Source of the DNA: Allokutzneria sp. NRRL B-24872
Lineage (GTDB): Bacteria > Actinomycetota > Actinomycetes > Mycobacteriales > Pseudonocardiaceae
Assembly (NCBI RefSeq): GCF_002155965.1
Contig: NZ_MUMH01000071.1
Location: 1-37,589, forward strand
Direction: 5' to 3'
DNA length: 37,589 nt
This document shows, in pieces, positions 8,320 through 16,948 of the stretch. The position numbers and the translations under genes were made by a program. The notes beneath the pieces are model-generated. The model ran no database searches and was not told where the DNA came from. It saw nothing but the letters and a program-made list of their open reading frames with translations. The number at the start of each line of letters is the position of its first letter. Position 1 is the first letter of the stretch.

Positions 8320-10194
8320 CTAGAACTTGATCGAGCGAACGCCCCCGACGATCGGGAGCTCCAGGCTGCTCGGCGCGAGCGTGATCTCCACCTTGTTCGC
8401 CTTGGCGTCAGGCGTGATGTAGCTCGGCAGGTTCTGCACCAGGACGAGGCCGATGCGGTGCCCGGCCGGGAACACGTAGTCCTTCGGGTGCAGCTCCCAC
8501 GTGACGTTGTAGGTCCGGCCCGGCACGAGGTCCTGGCCCTGGCTGAGCGACTGGTGGTTCTTCATGTCGATCGAGCCCCGGGTGATCACCTTGTACGGCG
8601 TCGCCGCGGTGACCTCGACGGGCGGGGCCGCGCAGCCGGTGCGCCGGCGGAGGTCCGCCTGCTCGCACGAGTCGGTCATCAGCTCGATCGGCGACTTGCC
8701 CAGCGCCTCGGTGCGCGTGGCCTGACCGTAGTCGACCAGCAGCGCGGTCAGCGGGGCGCTCGTGGTGTCCGCGCTGGCGTTGACGCTCACCGACGCCGTC
8801 CCGGAGAGCCGGACGGCCTCCAGCAACGGCGCGGTCAGGTAGGCGAGGCGGTTGGCCTTGGCCAGCTCCGGGTCACCGGCCGCCGCGGACTCCGACTGCG
8901 TCTTCAGGTCGGTGATCACCTGCTTGGCCGGGTCCGCGACGGGCTGCGGCTTGAGCGCGCCCGGCTCGCCCTGGCCACCGGCGCCGAGGAACAGCTTCGC
9001 CTTCTTCGCCGCCGCGTCCGGCCAGCTCGCGTGGGTCTCCCAGGCGCCGTCCGGCCGCTGGATGTCGGCCATCGGCTCGGCCATCACGCCGTTCTGCAGG
9101 CCCAGCAGCCAGTGGTCCATCCACCGGTGCATGACGCCCTCCCACTCGGCCTTGCGGATGCCGATCGGGTCGCTGTGCGCGCCTCGGTGCAGCCAGATCT
9201 TGCGCGGCACGTCGAGCTTCTGCAGCTCGTACCACCACTTGGAGAAGTGACCCGGCTTGACGTTCCAGTCCTCCTGGCCGTGCACCACGAACACCGACGC
9301 CTTCACCTTCGCCGCGTCCGGGCGGTAGTCCCGCTCGGCCCAGAACTTGGTGTAGTCGTAGGTGTCGTCGTTAGCTCGATCGCCGAGCGATTTCACGAAG
9401 GCGGCGCACTTCGCCTTGGCCGCCGGGCTGATCACGTAGTTCGCCAGCCACTCCGGGTAGCGGTTGCCCCACGCGCCCTGGTAGCCGATGCCCTGGTCAC
9501 GGGTGTAGTCGTACCAGCTGGAGATCGCCGCGATCGGCACGATCGTCTTGAGGCCGTCCACACCGCGCGCCGCCAGGGCGTTGGGCAGCGTGCCGTTGTA
9601 GGAGACGCCGAGCATGCCGACCGCGCCCGTGCTCCACGAGGCCACAGCGGGCTTGCCGTCGGCGTAGAAGGCCTTCGCGCGGCCGTTGAGCCAGTCCACC
9701 GAGGCTTCGATGGAGGAGGTGTCCTCGGAGTCACCCGTGGTCGGGCAGCCCTGCGAGCGGGCCGTGCCCTGCATCTCGACCTCGACCACCGCGTAGCCGC
9801 GCGGCACGAAGAACTCGTCGTACCACCGGCCGAAACCGCGCGGGGCGGCTCCCGGCAGGAAGTTCTCGTCGCCGCCACGGGCTCGCGCCGCTGCCGCCGC
9901 CGAGTAGTAGGGGCTGGCCTCCATGACCGTGGCCGACTTCAGCCCGGAGTTCGTCTCCTTGGGCCGCATCACGTCGGCGGTGATGCGGTCGGGCTTGCCG
10001 TCGGAGTCACTGTCGATCTTGGACTCGATGTGGACGGTCTCCCGGATCGCCTCCGCGTAGGAGTAGATCGGCTTGGTCTCGTTGTCGACCACGTTGCTGG
10101 CGGGCTGGGCGAGGGCGGGAACCCCCGCCAGGGTCGCCGCCGCCGCGGCCGCCAACCCGGTCAAGAGCGCGATCGATCTGCGCAGGTGTCGCAT
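8320..10194 (-). CDS. Secreted Xaa-Pro dipeptidyl-peptidase (S15/CocE type)
   Basis: 624-residue alpha/beta hydrolase of the S15 / CocE-NonD family. These enzymes release Xaa-Pro dipeptides or hydrolyse acyl esters. A cleavable signal peptide is clear (MRHLRRSIALLTGLAAAAAA, cleavage near ALAQP, about residue 29). The nucleophile elbow is GVSYNGT, and LHRGAHSDP carries the probable catalytic His. A C-terminal jelly-roll domain (from about residue 400) ends with a PAGHRIGLVLVQ segment typical for the family. The ATG at 10194 is fixed by AGGAGGACAGC directly upstream. It is likely a secreted nutritional peptidase; an esterase role is possible. Confidence 0.9.
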   Translation of the reverse strand: MRHLRRSIALLTGLAAAAAATLAGVPALAQPASNVVDNETKPIYSYAEAIRETVHIESKIDSDSDGKPDRITADVMRPKETNSGLKSATVMEASPYYSAAAAARARGGDENFLPGAAPRGFGRWYDEFFVPRGYAVVEVEMQGTARSQGCPTTGDSEDTSSIEASVDWLNGRAKAFYADGKPAVASWSTGAVGMLGVSYNGTLPNALAARGVDGLKTIVPIAAISSWYDYTRDQGIGYQGAWGNRYPEWLANYVISPAAKAKCAAFVKSLGDRANDDTYDYTKFWAERDYRPDAAKVKASVFVVHGQEDWNVKPGHFSKWWYELQKLDVPRKIWLHRGAHSDPIGIRKAEWEGVMHRWMDHWLLGLQNGVMAEPMADIQRPDGAWETHASWPDAAAKKAKLFLGAGGQGEPGALKPQPVADPAKQVITDLKTQSESAAAGDPELAKANRLAYLTAPLLEAVRLSGTASVSVNASADTTSAPLTALLVDYGQATRTEALGKSPIELMTDSCEQADLRRRTGCAAPPVEVTAATPYKVITRGSIDMKNHQSLSQGQDLVPGRTYNVTWELHPKDYVFPAGHRIGLVLVQNLPSYITPDAKANKVEITLAPSSLELPIVGGVRSIKF

Positions 10195-10592
10195 GCTGTC
10201 CTCCTGGGCGCCCACCCAGCAGGGTTCGGGTGGGCCACGAGAACCAGGCAACCGGGTCCCCGCGCCCGCGCGAAAGCGACCAACGGCGGGAGATATTCAC
10301 ACCCGCTCCGCCATCCGGCCGCCAACCTGGAGTTCACTGCTTGTCACGCCGCGCCCGGCCTCGCGATCGACCGCGTCCGGCAGGCATGCCCCCTCGCAAT
10401 CCCAGCGCCCGGTGGCGCATCACGCCCAGCCCCACCTGGTCAGCCACCCACCACGCCAGGTTCCACAGTCTTCAAGACCCGCACCCCGGCACCGCCAACA
10501 GCCGCAGACCCCGAGGGGTTCGCGGCTGTCGAAGACGTCCGGAACGGGCGTTCGCCGGTCGTGAAGACTGGTGAACCCCGCTCCGGCAAAGA
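10195..10592. other. Intergenic region with nested dyads behind proS
   Basis: No gene is supported here. Nested inverted repeats lie at the 3' end of proS: CAGTCTTCAAGACC with GGTCGTGAAGACTG (around 10470-10573, 13 of 14 positions), and inside it ACAGCCGC with GCGGCTGT flanking GACCCC/GGGGTTC (10498-10531). They could fold into a terminator for proS. The sequence CCACCCACCACG at 10447-10458 and GTCTTCAAG recur in the intergenic regions near 16.8 and 26.7 kb. Confidence 0.45.
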
Positions 10593-12341
10593 TCAGTTCC
10601 GGCAGAGGTCAACGAGATGGGCGACGACCTGGTCCACGCCGACCTCGACGCGCTCACCGGTTGCGCGGTCCTTGACCTCGACCACGCCGGCGGCCAGGCC
10701 GCGACCGACCACGAGGATCGTCGGCACACCAACGAGTTCGGCGTCGGCGAACTTCACGCCGGGCGAAGCCTTGCGGTCGTCGAGCAGCACCCGGACACCC
10801 GCCGCGTCCAGCTCGGCGGCGATCCGCTCCCCGCCCTCGCGCACGGCGTCGTCCTTGCCCGCGACGACCACATGCACGTCGGCGGGAGCGATCTCGCGCG
10901 GCCACACCAGGCCCTTGTCGTCGGCGCGCTGCTCAGCGATGACGGCGAGCGCCCGCGAGACACCGATGCCGTAGGAGCCCATGGTGATGCGCACGGGCTT
11001 GCTGTCCGGGCCGAGCGCGTCGAGGCCGAAGGCGTCGGCGTACTTGCGGCCGAGCTGGAAGATGTGGCCGATCTCGATGCCGCGCGCCATGACGAGCGTG
11101 CCGCCGCCGTCGGGGGACTCGTCGCCCTCGCGCACCTCGGCGGCCTCGATCGTGCCGTCCGGGGTGAAGTCGCGGCCCGCGACCAGGTCCACGACGTGGT
11201 GGTGGGCCTTGTCGGCACCGGTCACCCACGCGGTCCCGGTGACAACGCGCGGGTCGACGAGGTAACGAACCCCGTTGTCCTGCAGCGCCTTCGGGCCGAT
11301 GTAGCCCTTGACCAGCCACGGGTTGGCCTTGAAGTCGGCCTCCTCGACCAGCGCGACCTCGGCGGGCGCGAGCCCGGCCTCCACGCGCTTGAGGTCCACC
11401 TCGCGGTCGCCCGGCAGGCCGATCGCCAGCAGCGTCCACTCCTTCTCGCCGGGCACGCGGGTCTTGACGAGCACGTTCTTCAGCGTGTCCGCGCCGGTGA
11501 ACTCCCGGCCGAGCCCGGCGCCGTTGAGGAAGGCGACCAGCGTCTCGATCGTCGGGGTGCCCGGCGTGTGGTGCACCTGCGCGGCGGGCAGGCCCTCCAG
11601 CGGGCGCGCGGGCGGGACCGGCGTGGTCACGGCCTCGACGTTGGCCGCGTAGCCGCTCTCCAGGCAGCGCACGTAGGTGTCCTCGCCGACCTCGGCGGGG
11701 GCCAGGAACTCCTCGCTCGCGGAGCCGCCCATCGCGCCCGAGACGGCGGAAACGATGTGGTACTCGACGCCCAGCCGCTGGAAGATCCGGATGTAGGCGT
11801 CGCGGTGCGCCTGGTAGGAGCTGGCCAGGCCCTCGTCGGTGAGGTCGAAGGAGTAGGAGTCCTTCATGACGAACTCGCGGCCGCGCAGGATGCCCGCGCG
11901 GGGGCGCTCCTCGTCCCGGTACTTGTTCTGGATCTGGTAGAGCACGACCGGGTAGTCCTTGTAGGAGCTGAACTCACCCTTGACCATCAGGGTGAACAGC
12001 TCCTCGTGCGTCGGCCCGAGCAGGTAGTCGGCTCCTCTGCGGTCCTTGAGCCGGAACAGCGTGTCGCCGTACTCGGTCCAGCGGCCGGTGCTCTCGTAGG
12101 CCTCGCGCGGCAGCAGCGCGGGGAAGTGGACCTCCTGCGCGCCGATCGCGTCCATCTCCTCGCGCACGACCCGCTCGACGTTGCGCAGCACGCGCCAGCC
12201 CAGTGGCAGCCAGGAGTACACGCCCGGGGCGACGCGGCGGACGTACCCGGCGCGCACGAGCAGCTTGTGGCTGGGCACCTCCGCGTCGGCCGGGTCCTCA
12301 CGCAGGGTCCGCAGGAACAGCGACGACATCCTGGTGAGCAC
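10593..12341 (-). CDS. proS: Prolyl-tRNA synthetase (class II, bacterial type)
   Basis: 582-residue ProRS charging tRNA(Pro). The bacterial architecture is visible: a catalytic core with motif 2 ([20 protein letters not shown]) and motif 3 ([17 protein letters not shown]), an editing (INS) insertion in the middle (roughly residues 225-395, with GADKAHHHV near its end), and a C-terminal anticodon-binding domain beginning near [15 protein letters not shown] at 12341 is preferred because AAGGAG lies 8 bases upstream; ATG at 12329 ([12 protein letters not shown]) is the alternative. Its position after the DUF4439 pair recalls M. tuberculosis Rv2845c, but about 7 kb of extra genes lie between them here. 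Confidence 0.97.
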   Translation of the reverse strand: MLTRMSSLFLRTLREDPADAEVPSHKLLVRAGYVRRVAPGVYSWLPLGWRVLRNVERVVREEMDAIGAQEVHFPALLPREAYESTGRWTEYGDTLFRLKDRRGADYLLGPTHEELFTLMVKGEFSSYKDYPVVLYQIQNKYRDEERPRAGILRGREFVMKDSYSFDLTDEGLASSYQAHRDAYIRIFQRLGVEYHIVSAVSGAMGGSASEEFLAPAEVGEDTYVRCLESGYAANVEAVTTPVPPARPLEGLPAAQVHHTPGTPTIETLVAFLNGAGLGREFTGADTLKNVLVKTRVPGEKEWTLLAIGLPGDREVDLKRVEAGLAPAEVALVEEADFKANPWLVKGYIGPKALQDNGVRYLVDPRVVTGTAWVTGADKAHHHVVDLVAGRDFTPDGTIEAAEVREGDESPDGGGTLVMARGIEIGHIFQLGRKYADAFGLDALGPDSKPVRITMGSYGIGVSRALAVIAEQRADDKGLVWPREIAPADVHVVVAGKDDAVREGGERIAAELDAAGVRVLLDDRKASPGVKFADAELVGVPTILVVGRGLAAGVVEVKDRATGERVEVGVDQVVAHLVDLCRN

Positions 12342-12409
12342 TGGCTGAACTCCTTCTTCTGTGGATCGAGCAGCCTAACGACGGGCTCCCGGATGTCGGT
12401 CGGCGCGTC

Positions 12410-12415
12410 TACCGT
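12410..12415 (+). promoter_or_regulatory. -10 element for a leaderless VOC-gene transcript
   Basis: TACCGT ends 8 bases before the ATG at 12424 and no ribosome binding site lies between, so a leaderless mRNA is predicted. Confidence 0.5.
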
Positions 12416-12423
12416 GCGGTCGC

Positions 12424-12786
12424 ATGGGACTCAACATCGCCTGCATCACCATCGACTGCGCCGACCCGGCGAAGCTCACCGCGTTCTGGACCGAGGCGCT
12501 CGACTTCACCGTCGTCGCCGACCTCGGCGAGTTCGTCTTCCTCGCGCCGAAGGACGCCAGGGGCGCCGCGATCGGCCTCCAGCGCGTCGACGAGCCGAAG
12601 CGCGACAAGAACCGGGTGCACATGGACCTCAGCGCGGACGACCGCCCCGCCGAGGTCGAGCGCCTCGTCGGGCTCGGCGCCTCGGTCAGCGGCGAGTTCA
12701 CCGTCCCCGGGCTGACCTGGACGGTGCTCACCGACCCCGAGGGCAACGAGTTCTGCGTCTCCGAGCGCTCCGAGATGCCCACCTGA
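12424..12786 (+). CDS. VOC-fold (glyoxalase/bleomycin-resistance-like) protein
   Basis: 120 residues forming one vicinal-oxygen-chelate unit pair: ITIDCADPAKLTAFWTEALDF opens the first beta-alpha-beta module, and VLTDPEGNEFCVSE closes the second. NRVHMDLSADD supplies a candidate metal-binding His. Such short VOC proteins act as small-molecule lyases, dioxygenases or resistance proteins; nothing here tells which. It is divergent from proS, with its own probable leaderless promoter. Confidence 0.82.
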   Translation: MGLNIACITIDCADPAKLTAFWTEALDFTVVADLGEFVFLAPKDARGAAIGLQRVDEPKRDKNRVHMDLSADDRPAEVERLVGLGASVSGEFTVPGLTWTVLTDPEGNEFCVSERSEMPT

Positions 12787-12820
12787 CCCCGCCCTCAACC
12801 TCCTCAGCGCGGACTGAACG

Positions 12821-12869
12821 ACCCAGTGTGGCATGGGGTACGTCTCGCGAAACAAATGCCACATTGGGT
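12821..12869. repeat. Intergenic palindrome with internal direct repeat
   Basis: ACCCAGTGTGGCAT (12821-12834) and ATGCCACATTGGGT (12856-12869) are complementary at 13 of 14 positions, and the odd pair is a G-U wobble in RNA. GGGTACGT occurs inside the loop (12836-12843) and again just after the right arm (12866-12873). It sits between two plus-strand genes, 35 bases after the VOC stop. It may be a terminator or a copy of a dispersed intergenic repeat. Confidence 0.7.
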
Positions 12870-12888
12870 ACGTGCCAACGAGGGGTTC

Positions 12889-12894
12889 TAGGCT
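12889..12894 (+). promoter_or_regulatory. -10 element for the leaderless yaaA transcript
   Basis: TAGGCT fits the -10 consensus and ends 6 bases before the GTG at 12901, so transcription would begin at the start codon. Confidence 0.6.
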
Positions 12895-12900
12895 CTGCGA

Positions 12901-13641
12901 GTGCTCGTGCTGCTGCCGCCGTCGGAGACGAAGGCCCTCGGTGGGTTCGGACCACCGCTCGACCTGGACGCGCTGTCCTTCCCCGCCCTGACCCCCGTGC
13001 GCCGCAAGCTCGTCGACGCGCTCGTCGACCTCGCCGCGGACCCCGCGGCCGGCATGGCCGCGCTCGGGATCTCCGAGCGCCAGCTCGAGGAGGTCGGGCG
13101 CAACGCGGAGCTGCACACCGCGCCGACGATGCTCGCGCTCACCCGCTACACCGGTGTGCTCTACGACGCGCTCGCCATCGGCACGCTCACCAAGGCCGAG
13201 CGCGCCCGCGCGGACTCCCGGCTGGCCATCGCCTCCGCGTTGTTCGGACTCGCGCGCGGGACCGACCAGATCCCGTACTACCGGCTCTCGGCGGGAAGCA
13301 CGCTCGCCGCAGTGGGTCCGTTGCGCGCCGTGTGGAAACCCGTTCTCGAACCCGCACTGTCCGAAGTGGACGGTCTGGTCGTCGATCTCCGCTCCGGCTC
13401 CTACGCGGGGCTGGCCAAGGTCCCGGGCGCGGTGACCGTGCGCGTGGTCACCGACGACGGCACCGGGCGCCGCAAGACGGTCAGCCACTTCAACAAGGCG
13501 CACAAGGGCCGCCTCGCGCGCGTGCTCGGCTCCGCGCGCAAGGAAGCGGCCTCGCTCAAGGACGTCGTCAAGATCGCCGGGGCGGCCGGGCTCAGCCTGG
13601 AGGTCACCGGCGAGACCGAGCTGGAGCTGCTGACCGACTAA
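12901..13641 (+). CDS. yaaA: YaaA family peroxide-stress protein
   Basis: 246-residue YaaA (DUF328) protein. In E. coli YaaA limits intracellular unincorporated iron during peroxide stress; DNA binding has been reported for the fold. Visible signatures are the N-terminal LVLLPPSETK, the central YTGVLYDAL, and the C-terminal VSHFNKAHKGRLAR. The length is normal. The GTG start lacks a Shine-Dalgarno sequence but has TAGGCT just upstream. It is probably monocistronic or read into the kinase gene 110 bases downstream. Confidence 0.92.
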   Translation: MLVLLPPSETKALGGFGPPLDLDALSFPALTPVRRKLVDALVDLAADPAAGMAALGISERQLEEVGRNAELHTAPTMLALTRYTGVLYDALAIGTLTKAERARADSRLAIASALFGLARGTDQIPYYRLSAGSTLAAVGPLRAVWKPVLEPALSEVDGLVVDLRSGSYAGLAKVPGAVTVRVVTDDGTGRRKTVSHFNKAHKGRLARVLGSARKEAASLKDVVKIAGAAGLSLEVTGETELELLTD

Positions 13642-13705
13642 CTCGATTGCGCGCGCGGGCGCGGTCGGCGATCCTGGCGCTCCCTACGAAGCAAGGAGGT
13701 GCGAC

Positions 13706-13789
13706 ATGAACTTCTCAGCCATGTCCGTCCTTTCCCGTAGGAGCGCACACCGTGCCATCGCACGCCCTCCCCGCCTGGCTGATCACTGA
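13706..13789 (+). CDS. Candidate 27-codon upstream ORF overlapping the RIO kinase start
   Basis: A very strong Shine-Dalgarno sequence (AAGGAGGTGCGAC) precedes an ATG at 13706 that opens a 27-codon frame, MNFSAMSVLSRRSAHRAIAR followed by PPRLADH. It ends at 13789, 38 bases inside the kinase gene, in another frame. The peptide is basic and lacks Cys. It is either a translated leader peptide that tunes kinase translation, or a chance frame using ribosome-binding sequence meant for something else. No family is recognised. Confidence 0.4.
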   Translation: MNFSAMSVLSRRSAHRAIARPPRLADH

Positions 13790-14492
13790 CGACTCGGCAG
13801 TCGATCACGAGCTCGGGGTTCTCAAGACCGGCAAGGAAGCCGACGTCCACCTCATCGAGCGCACGCTCCCCGGTTCCGGGGCGAGCTGCCTGTTGGCGGC
13901 CAAGCGCTACCGCAGCTCAGAGCACCGGATGTTCCACCGCGACGCCGGGTACCTCGAAGGCCGCAAGACCAACAAGTCCCGGGACACCCGCGCCATCTCC
14001 ACCCGCACCCGCTACGGCCGCGACGTCATCTCGCAGCAGTGGGCGAAAGCGGAGTTCACCGCGCTGACCCGGCTGTGGTCGGCGGGCGTCCCCGTTCCCT
14101 ACCCCGTGGAGTACCGGGGCACGGAGCTGCTGCTGGAGTTCGTCGGCGAGCCCGACGGCTCGGCGGCACCGAGGCTCGCGCAGCTGCGGCCGGAGCCCGA
14201 CGCGCTGCGCGCGCTGTGGTTCCAGCTCGTCGAGGCGATGCTGCTGATGGCCGCCGAGGGCCTCACCCACGGCGACCTCTCCCCGTTCAACCTGCTCGTG
14301 CACGGGGACCAGCTCGTGCTGATCGACCTGCCCCAGGTCGTCGACCTCGTCGCCAACCCGCAGAGCGCGCACTTCCTCCAGCGCGACGTGCGCACCACCT
14401 GCGCGTGGTTCGTCGCGCGCGGGCTGCCGGAGGACGTGGCCGACGCGGACTGGCTGGAGGAGCTGCTGCGCCGCGAGGCCCGGCTGTGCTGA
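13752..14492 (+). CDS. RIO-type atypical serine protein kinase
   Basis: 246 residues. The RIO1-like ATP-binding signature KTGKEADVHL (residues 25-34) is followed by LAAKRY (candidate catalytic Lys51), then the catalytic loop THGDLSPFNLL (Asp in HGD) and the metal-binding LIDLPQ. Eukaryotic and archaeal RIO kinases act in small-subunit rRNA maturation; the bacterial role is not established. The helicase gene downstream makes an RNA-related role plausible, by inference only. GTG at 13752 has AGGAG about 8 bases upstream. The start lies inside a short upstream reading frame. Confidence 0.9.
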   Translation: MPSHALPAWLITDDSAVDHELGVLKTGKEADVHLIERTLPGSGASCLLAAKRYRSSEHRMFHRDAGYLEGRKTNKSRDTRAISTRTRYGRDVISQQWAKAEFTALTRLWSAGVPVPYPVEYRGTELLLEFVGEPDGSAAPRLAQLRPEPDALRALWFQLVEAMLLMAAEGLTHGDLSPFNLLVHGDQLVLIDLPQVVDLVANPQSAHFLQRDVRTTCAWFVARGLPEDVADADWLEELLRREARLC

Positions 14493-14571
14493 ACCCGGGT
14501 GCTCCAGCTCACCCGTTCTTGTCGCAGGTCGCGAGACACGTCGCTGACCTGCACGAATAATTGATCATGGT

Positions 14572-14604
14572 CCCCGCCACGGGAAACGGTTTCCCGTGGC
14601 GGGG
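14572..14604 (+). terminator. Hairpin terminator after the RIO kinase gene
   Basis: A perfect 15-bp stem (CCCCGCCACGGGAAA with TTTCCCGTGGCGGGG) with a 3-base loop lies 80 bases after the kinase stop. No U-tract follows, as is usual for actinobacterial terminators. Confidence 0.75.
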
Positions 14605-14636
14605 CGCGCGGGCGCCGAGCCGATCCGCGGACCAGC

Positions 14637-14642
14637 TACACT
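14637..14642 (+). promoter_or_regulatory. Putative -10 of the helicase promoter, starting a long leader
   Basis: TACACT fits TAnnnT and lies just past the upstream terminator; it would give a 5' leader of about 165 bases. No clear -35 is seen. Confidence 0.4.
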
Positions 14643-14784
14643 GGGCAGCGCACCACGTCAGTCGCGCGAAGATCGCGCCTGCCGGCCCGGCCGGCCAGGT
14701 GGTGCTCCTGACCACTCAACGGCGCACAAGCGCCGGGCCCGTCCTTGTGACCGTCTCGCGATCCTCATCGATCGGCGGGAGTCC

Positions 14785-14808
14785 CCGAGACGTGCCACGT
14801 CTCGGAGG
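14785..14808 (+). promoter_or_regulatory. Leader hairpin overlapping the helicase ribosome binding site
   Basis: CCGAGACGT (14785-14793) and ACGTCTCGG (14797-14805) form a perfect 9-bp stem with a 3-base loop. The last two G of the stem are also the first two of the Shine-Dalgarno sequence GGAGG (14804-14808). Folding would therefore partly mask the helicase ribosome binding site. Confidence 0.6.
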
Positions 14809-14812
14809 ATCT

Positions 14813-16612
14813 GTGTCCATCGTTTCACCTGCCCGGACCGAGCACGCCCAGCGCAAGCCTCGCCACCGGGTGACCAGCCCTGCCGCCGTCGAGGCGCAGG
14901 TCGCCCCGGAGGCCACCGACGTCGCCGACGTCGAGACCCCGGAAACCAAGACCTTCGCCGAGCTGGGCCTGCCGCAGGTGCTCGTCGAGCGCCTCGCCAA
15001 GCGCGGCATCGTCGACGCCTTCCCGATCCAGGCCGCCACGCTGCCGGACTCCCTCGCCGGGCGCGACCTGCTCGGCCGCGGCCAGACCGGCTCCGGCAAG
15101 ACCCTGGCCTTCGGCCTGCCGATGCTCGTCGCCCTCTCCCAGGGCCGCACCAAGCCGCTGCAGCCGCGCGGCCTGGTCTTGGTGCCCACCCGCGAGCTTG
15201 CGATGCAGGTCCGCGACTCCCTCGGTGAGCTGGCGGAGGGCCTCGGCCTGCGCTGCAACATCGTCGTCGGCGGCACCTCGTTCCCGAAGCAGGTCGCCGC
15301 GCTGCGGCGCGGGGTCGACCTGCTGATCGCCACCCCCGGCCGCCTCAGCGACCACATCCGGCAGGGCACCTGCTCGCTGGCCGAGGTCCAGGTCACCGCG
15401 CTGGACGAGGCCGACCAGATGGCCGACATGGGCTTCCTGCCCCAGGTCCGCGAGCTGCTCGACCAGGTCGCGCCCAACGGCCAGACGCTGCTGTTCTCCG
15501 CCACCCTGGACGGCGACGTCGACCAGCTGGTGCGGCGCTACCTGACCGACCCGGTGACCCACTCGACCGCTCCGTCCTCGGCGAGCGTGTCCACGATGGA
15601 CCACCACGTGCTGCTGATGAGCAACGACGACAAGCTCGACGTCGTCGCCGAGGTGGGTGCCCGCGAGGGCAGGACCATCATGTTCGTCCGCACCAAGCAC
15701 GGAGTGGACCGGCTGACCAAGAAGCTGCGCTCCGTCGGCGTGAAGGCCGGCGGCCTGCACGGCGGCAAGACCCAGGGCGCGCGCACCCGCACCCTCGGCG
15801 ACTTCCGCGACGGCGTCACCACCTGCCTGGTGGCCACCAACGTCGCCGCCCGTGGCATCCACGTCGACGACGTGAGCCTGGTCGTGCACGTGGACCCGCC
15901 GCTGGACCCGAAGGACTACCTGCACCGCGCGGGCCGCACCGCTCGCGCCGGCCAGGCCGGTGTCGTCGTCACGCTGGCGCTGCAGGCGCAGCGCCGCTCC
16001 GTGCAGGCGATGACCTCCAAGGCGGGCGTGCAGCCGACCATCACCCGGGTCCGCCCGGGCTGGACCGAGCTGAACGAGATCACCGGCGCGCAGAAGCCCA
16101 GCGGCATCGAGCTGCCGGACGAGGCCGTGCGCCCCGAGCGGCGTCCCGCCCGTGCCGGTGGTGGCGAGCGCGGTGGCCGCTTCGGCCGTCGCCCCGCCCG
16201 TGACGGCGACCGCCCGCGTGGTTTCCGCCGCGACGACCGCGGTGGGGAAGGCGGCTTCCGTCGCGACGACAACCGTGGCGAGGGCGTCCGCCGGGACGAC
16301 CGCGGCGGCGACCGCGGCTTCCGCTCCGACGACCGCGGTGGCGAGCGCGGCGGCTTCCGCCGGGACGACAACCGTGGCGAGGGCGACCGTGGCGGCTTCC
16401 GCCGGGACGAGCGCGGTTTCCGTGCCAACGACGACCGCCCGGCCCGCAGCGGCTTCCGCACCGACGACCGCCCGAGCGGCCGTGCTCCTCGTGACGAGTG
16501 GCGCCGCCCCGAGCGCGCCGCCGGTCCGCGTGAGGACCGCGGTGGTGACCGCGCCGCCCGCCAGAACCGTGGCACCGGGGGCCGCAAGCGCTTCAACTCC
16601 CCCACCCACTAA
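14813..16612 (+). CDS. DEAD-box RNA helicase with Arg/Gly/Asp-rich repeat tail
   Basis: 599-residue ATP-dependent RNA helicase, RhlE/CsdA-like. Visible motifs: Q motif region FPIQAATLPDSLAGRD, motif I GQTGSGKT, Ia PTRELAMQV, Ib TPGRL, II LDEAD, III SAT, and VI HRAGRTARAG. After about residue 435 the protein becomes a tail of imperfect 8-12-residue units (RRDDRGGEGGF, RRDDNRGEG, FRSDDRGGERGG), basic and probably RNA-binding, ending GGRKRFNSPTH. GTG at 14813 follows GGAGGATCT; the frame is open further upstream, but that part is leader. A cold-stress or ribosome-assembly role is usual for such proteins. A terminator follows. Confidence 0.93.
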   Translation: MSIVSPARTEHAQRKPRHRVTSPAAVEAQVAPEATDVADVETPETKTFAELGLPQVLVERLAKRGIVDAFPIQAATLPDSLAGRDLLGRGQTGSGKTLAFGLPMLVALSQGRTKPLQPRGLVLVPTRELAMQVRDSLGELAEGLGLRCNIVVGGTSFPKQVAALRRGVDLLIATPGRLSDHIRQGTCSLAEVQVTALDEADQMADMGFLPQVRELLDQVAPNGQTLLFSATLDGDVDQLVRRYLTDPVTHSTAPSSASVSTMDHHVLLMSNDDKLDVVAEVGAREGRTIMFVRTKHGVDRLTKKLRSVGVKAGGLHGGKTQGARTRTLGDFRDGVTTCLVATNVAARGIHVDDVSLVVHVDPPLDPKDYLHRAGRTARAGQAGVVVTLALQAQRRSVQAMTSKAGVQPTITRVRPGWTELNEITGAQKPSGIELPDEAVRPERRPARAGGGERGGRFGRRPARDGDRPRGFRRDDRGGEGGFRRDDNRGEGVRRDDRGGDRGFRSDDRGGERGGFRRDDNRGEGDRGGFRRDERGFRANDDRPARSGFRTDDRPSGRAPRDEWRRPERAAGPREDRGGDRAARQNRGTGGRKRFNSPTH

Positions 16613-16631
16613 CCCCTAGCTCCACCCACGC

Positions 16632-16675
16632 AGAACCCCCGCCCCCACGCACTCAACGTGGGCGGCGGGGGTTCT
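16632..16675 (+). terminator. Hairpin terminator of the helicase gene
   Basis: AGAACCCCCGCCCCCACG pairs with CGTGGGCGGCGGGGGTTCT, 18 bp with one bulged base and a short loop. It begins 20 bases after the helicase stop. Confidence 0.85.
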
Positions 16676-16739
16676 CGCGTTTTGGCAACGCGTTGCGAAA
16701 GAGAGCGCTCCCCAATCACAACAAGTAGCCAAAACGCGA
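16675..16739. repeat. Dyad element A (GAGCGCT-core imperfect palindrome)
   Basis: TCGCGTTTTGGC (16675-16686) and GCCAAAACGCGA (16728-16739) are perfect 12-bp arms. The interior is a weaker palindrome around AGCGCT, with the left part GAAAGAGAGCGCT and the right part AGCGCTCCCCAATCAC. The same core appears in elements B and C at 16949 and 26967, with different arms here. Inside the left half is the 12-bp palindrome GCAACGCGTTGC (16685-16696). It follows directly on the helicase terminator. Confidence 0.75.
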
Positions 16740-16948
16740 AAAGGGGGCTGAGCGGACTACGGCCTGGCCGAGGGGTGAGCGAGCACAACGTCGCAGCTCA
16801 GCACACCCACCACCACGCCGCACACCGCGTGGAGCACCCACCACGAAGAGCGTCGCTCGCCACGTGGAGCGCCACCCACCACGTAGAATGACCCCATGCA
16901 CTCCGTCCGCGCGCACCCCCGATCGGTCCGCGTGGTGGGCGAGAGATT
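16740..16948. other. Non-coding stretch with short CACCCACCACG repeats
   Basis: I support no gene here, between converging helicase and cysG. The unit CGTGGAGC-(GC)-CACCCACCACG-(A/T)AGA occurs twice (16828-16849 and 16863-16887), and ACCCACCACCACG once more at 16805-16817. Related CACCCACCACG or CAACCACCAC strings occur near 10.45 and 26.75-26.83 kb. Confidence 0.5.

Noticed and set aside
10617-13709. Plus-strand open frame of 1030 codons antisense to proS and beyond
   Set aside because: It runs opposite to proS, which has all class II synthetase motifs, and its translation is Arg/Asp/Val-rich shadow sequence with no recognisable domain. High GC keeps such antisense frames open.
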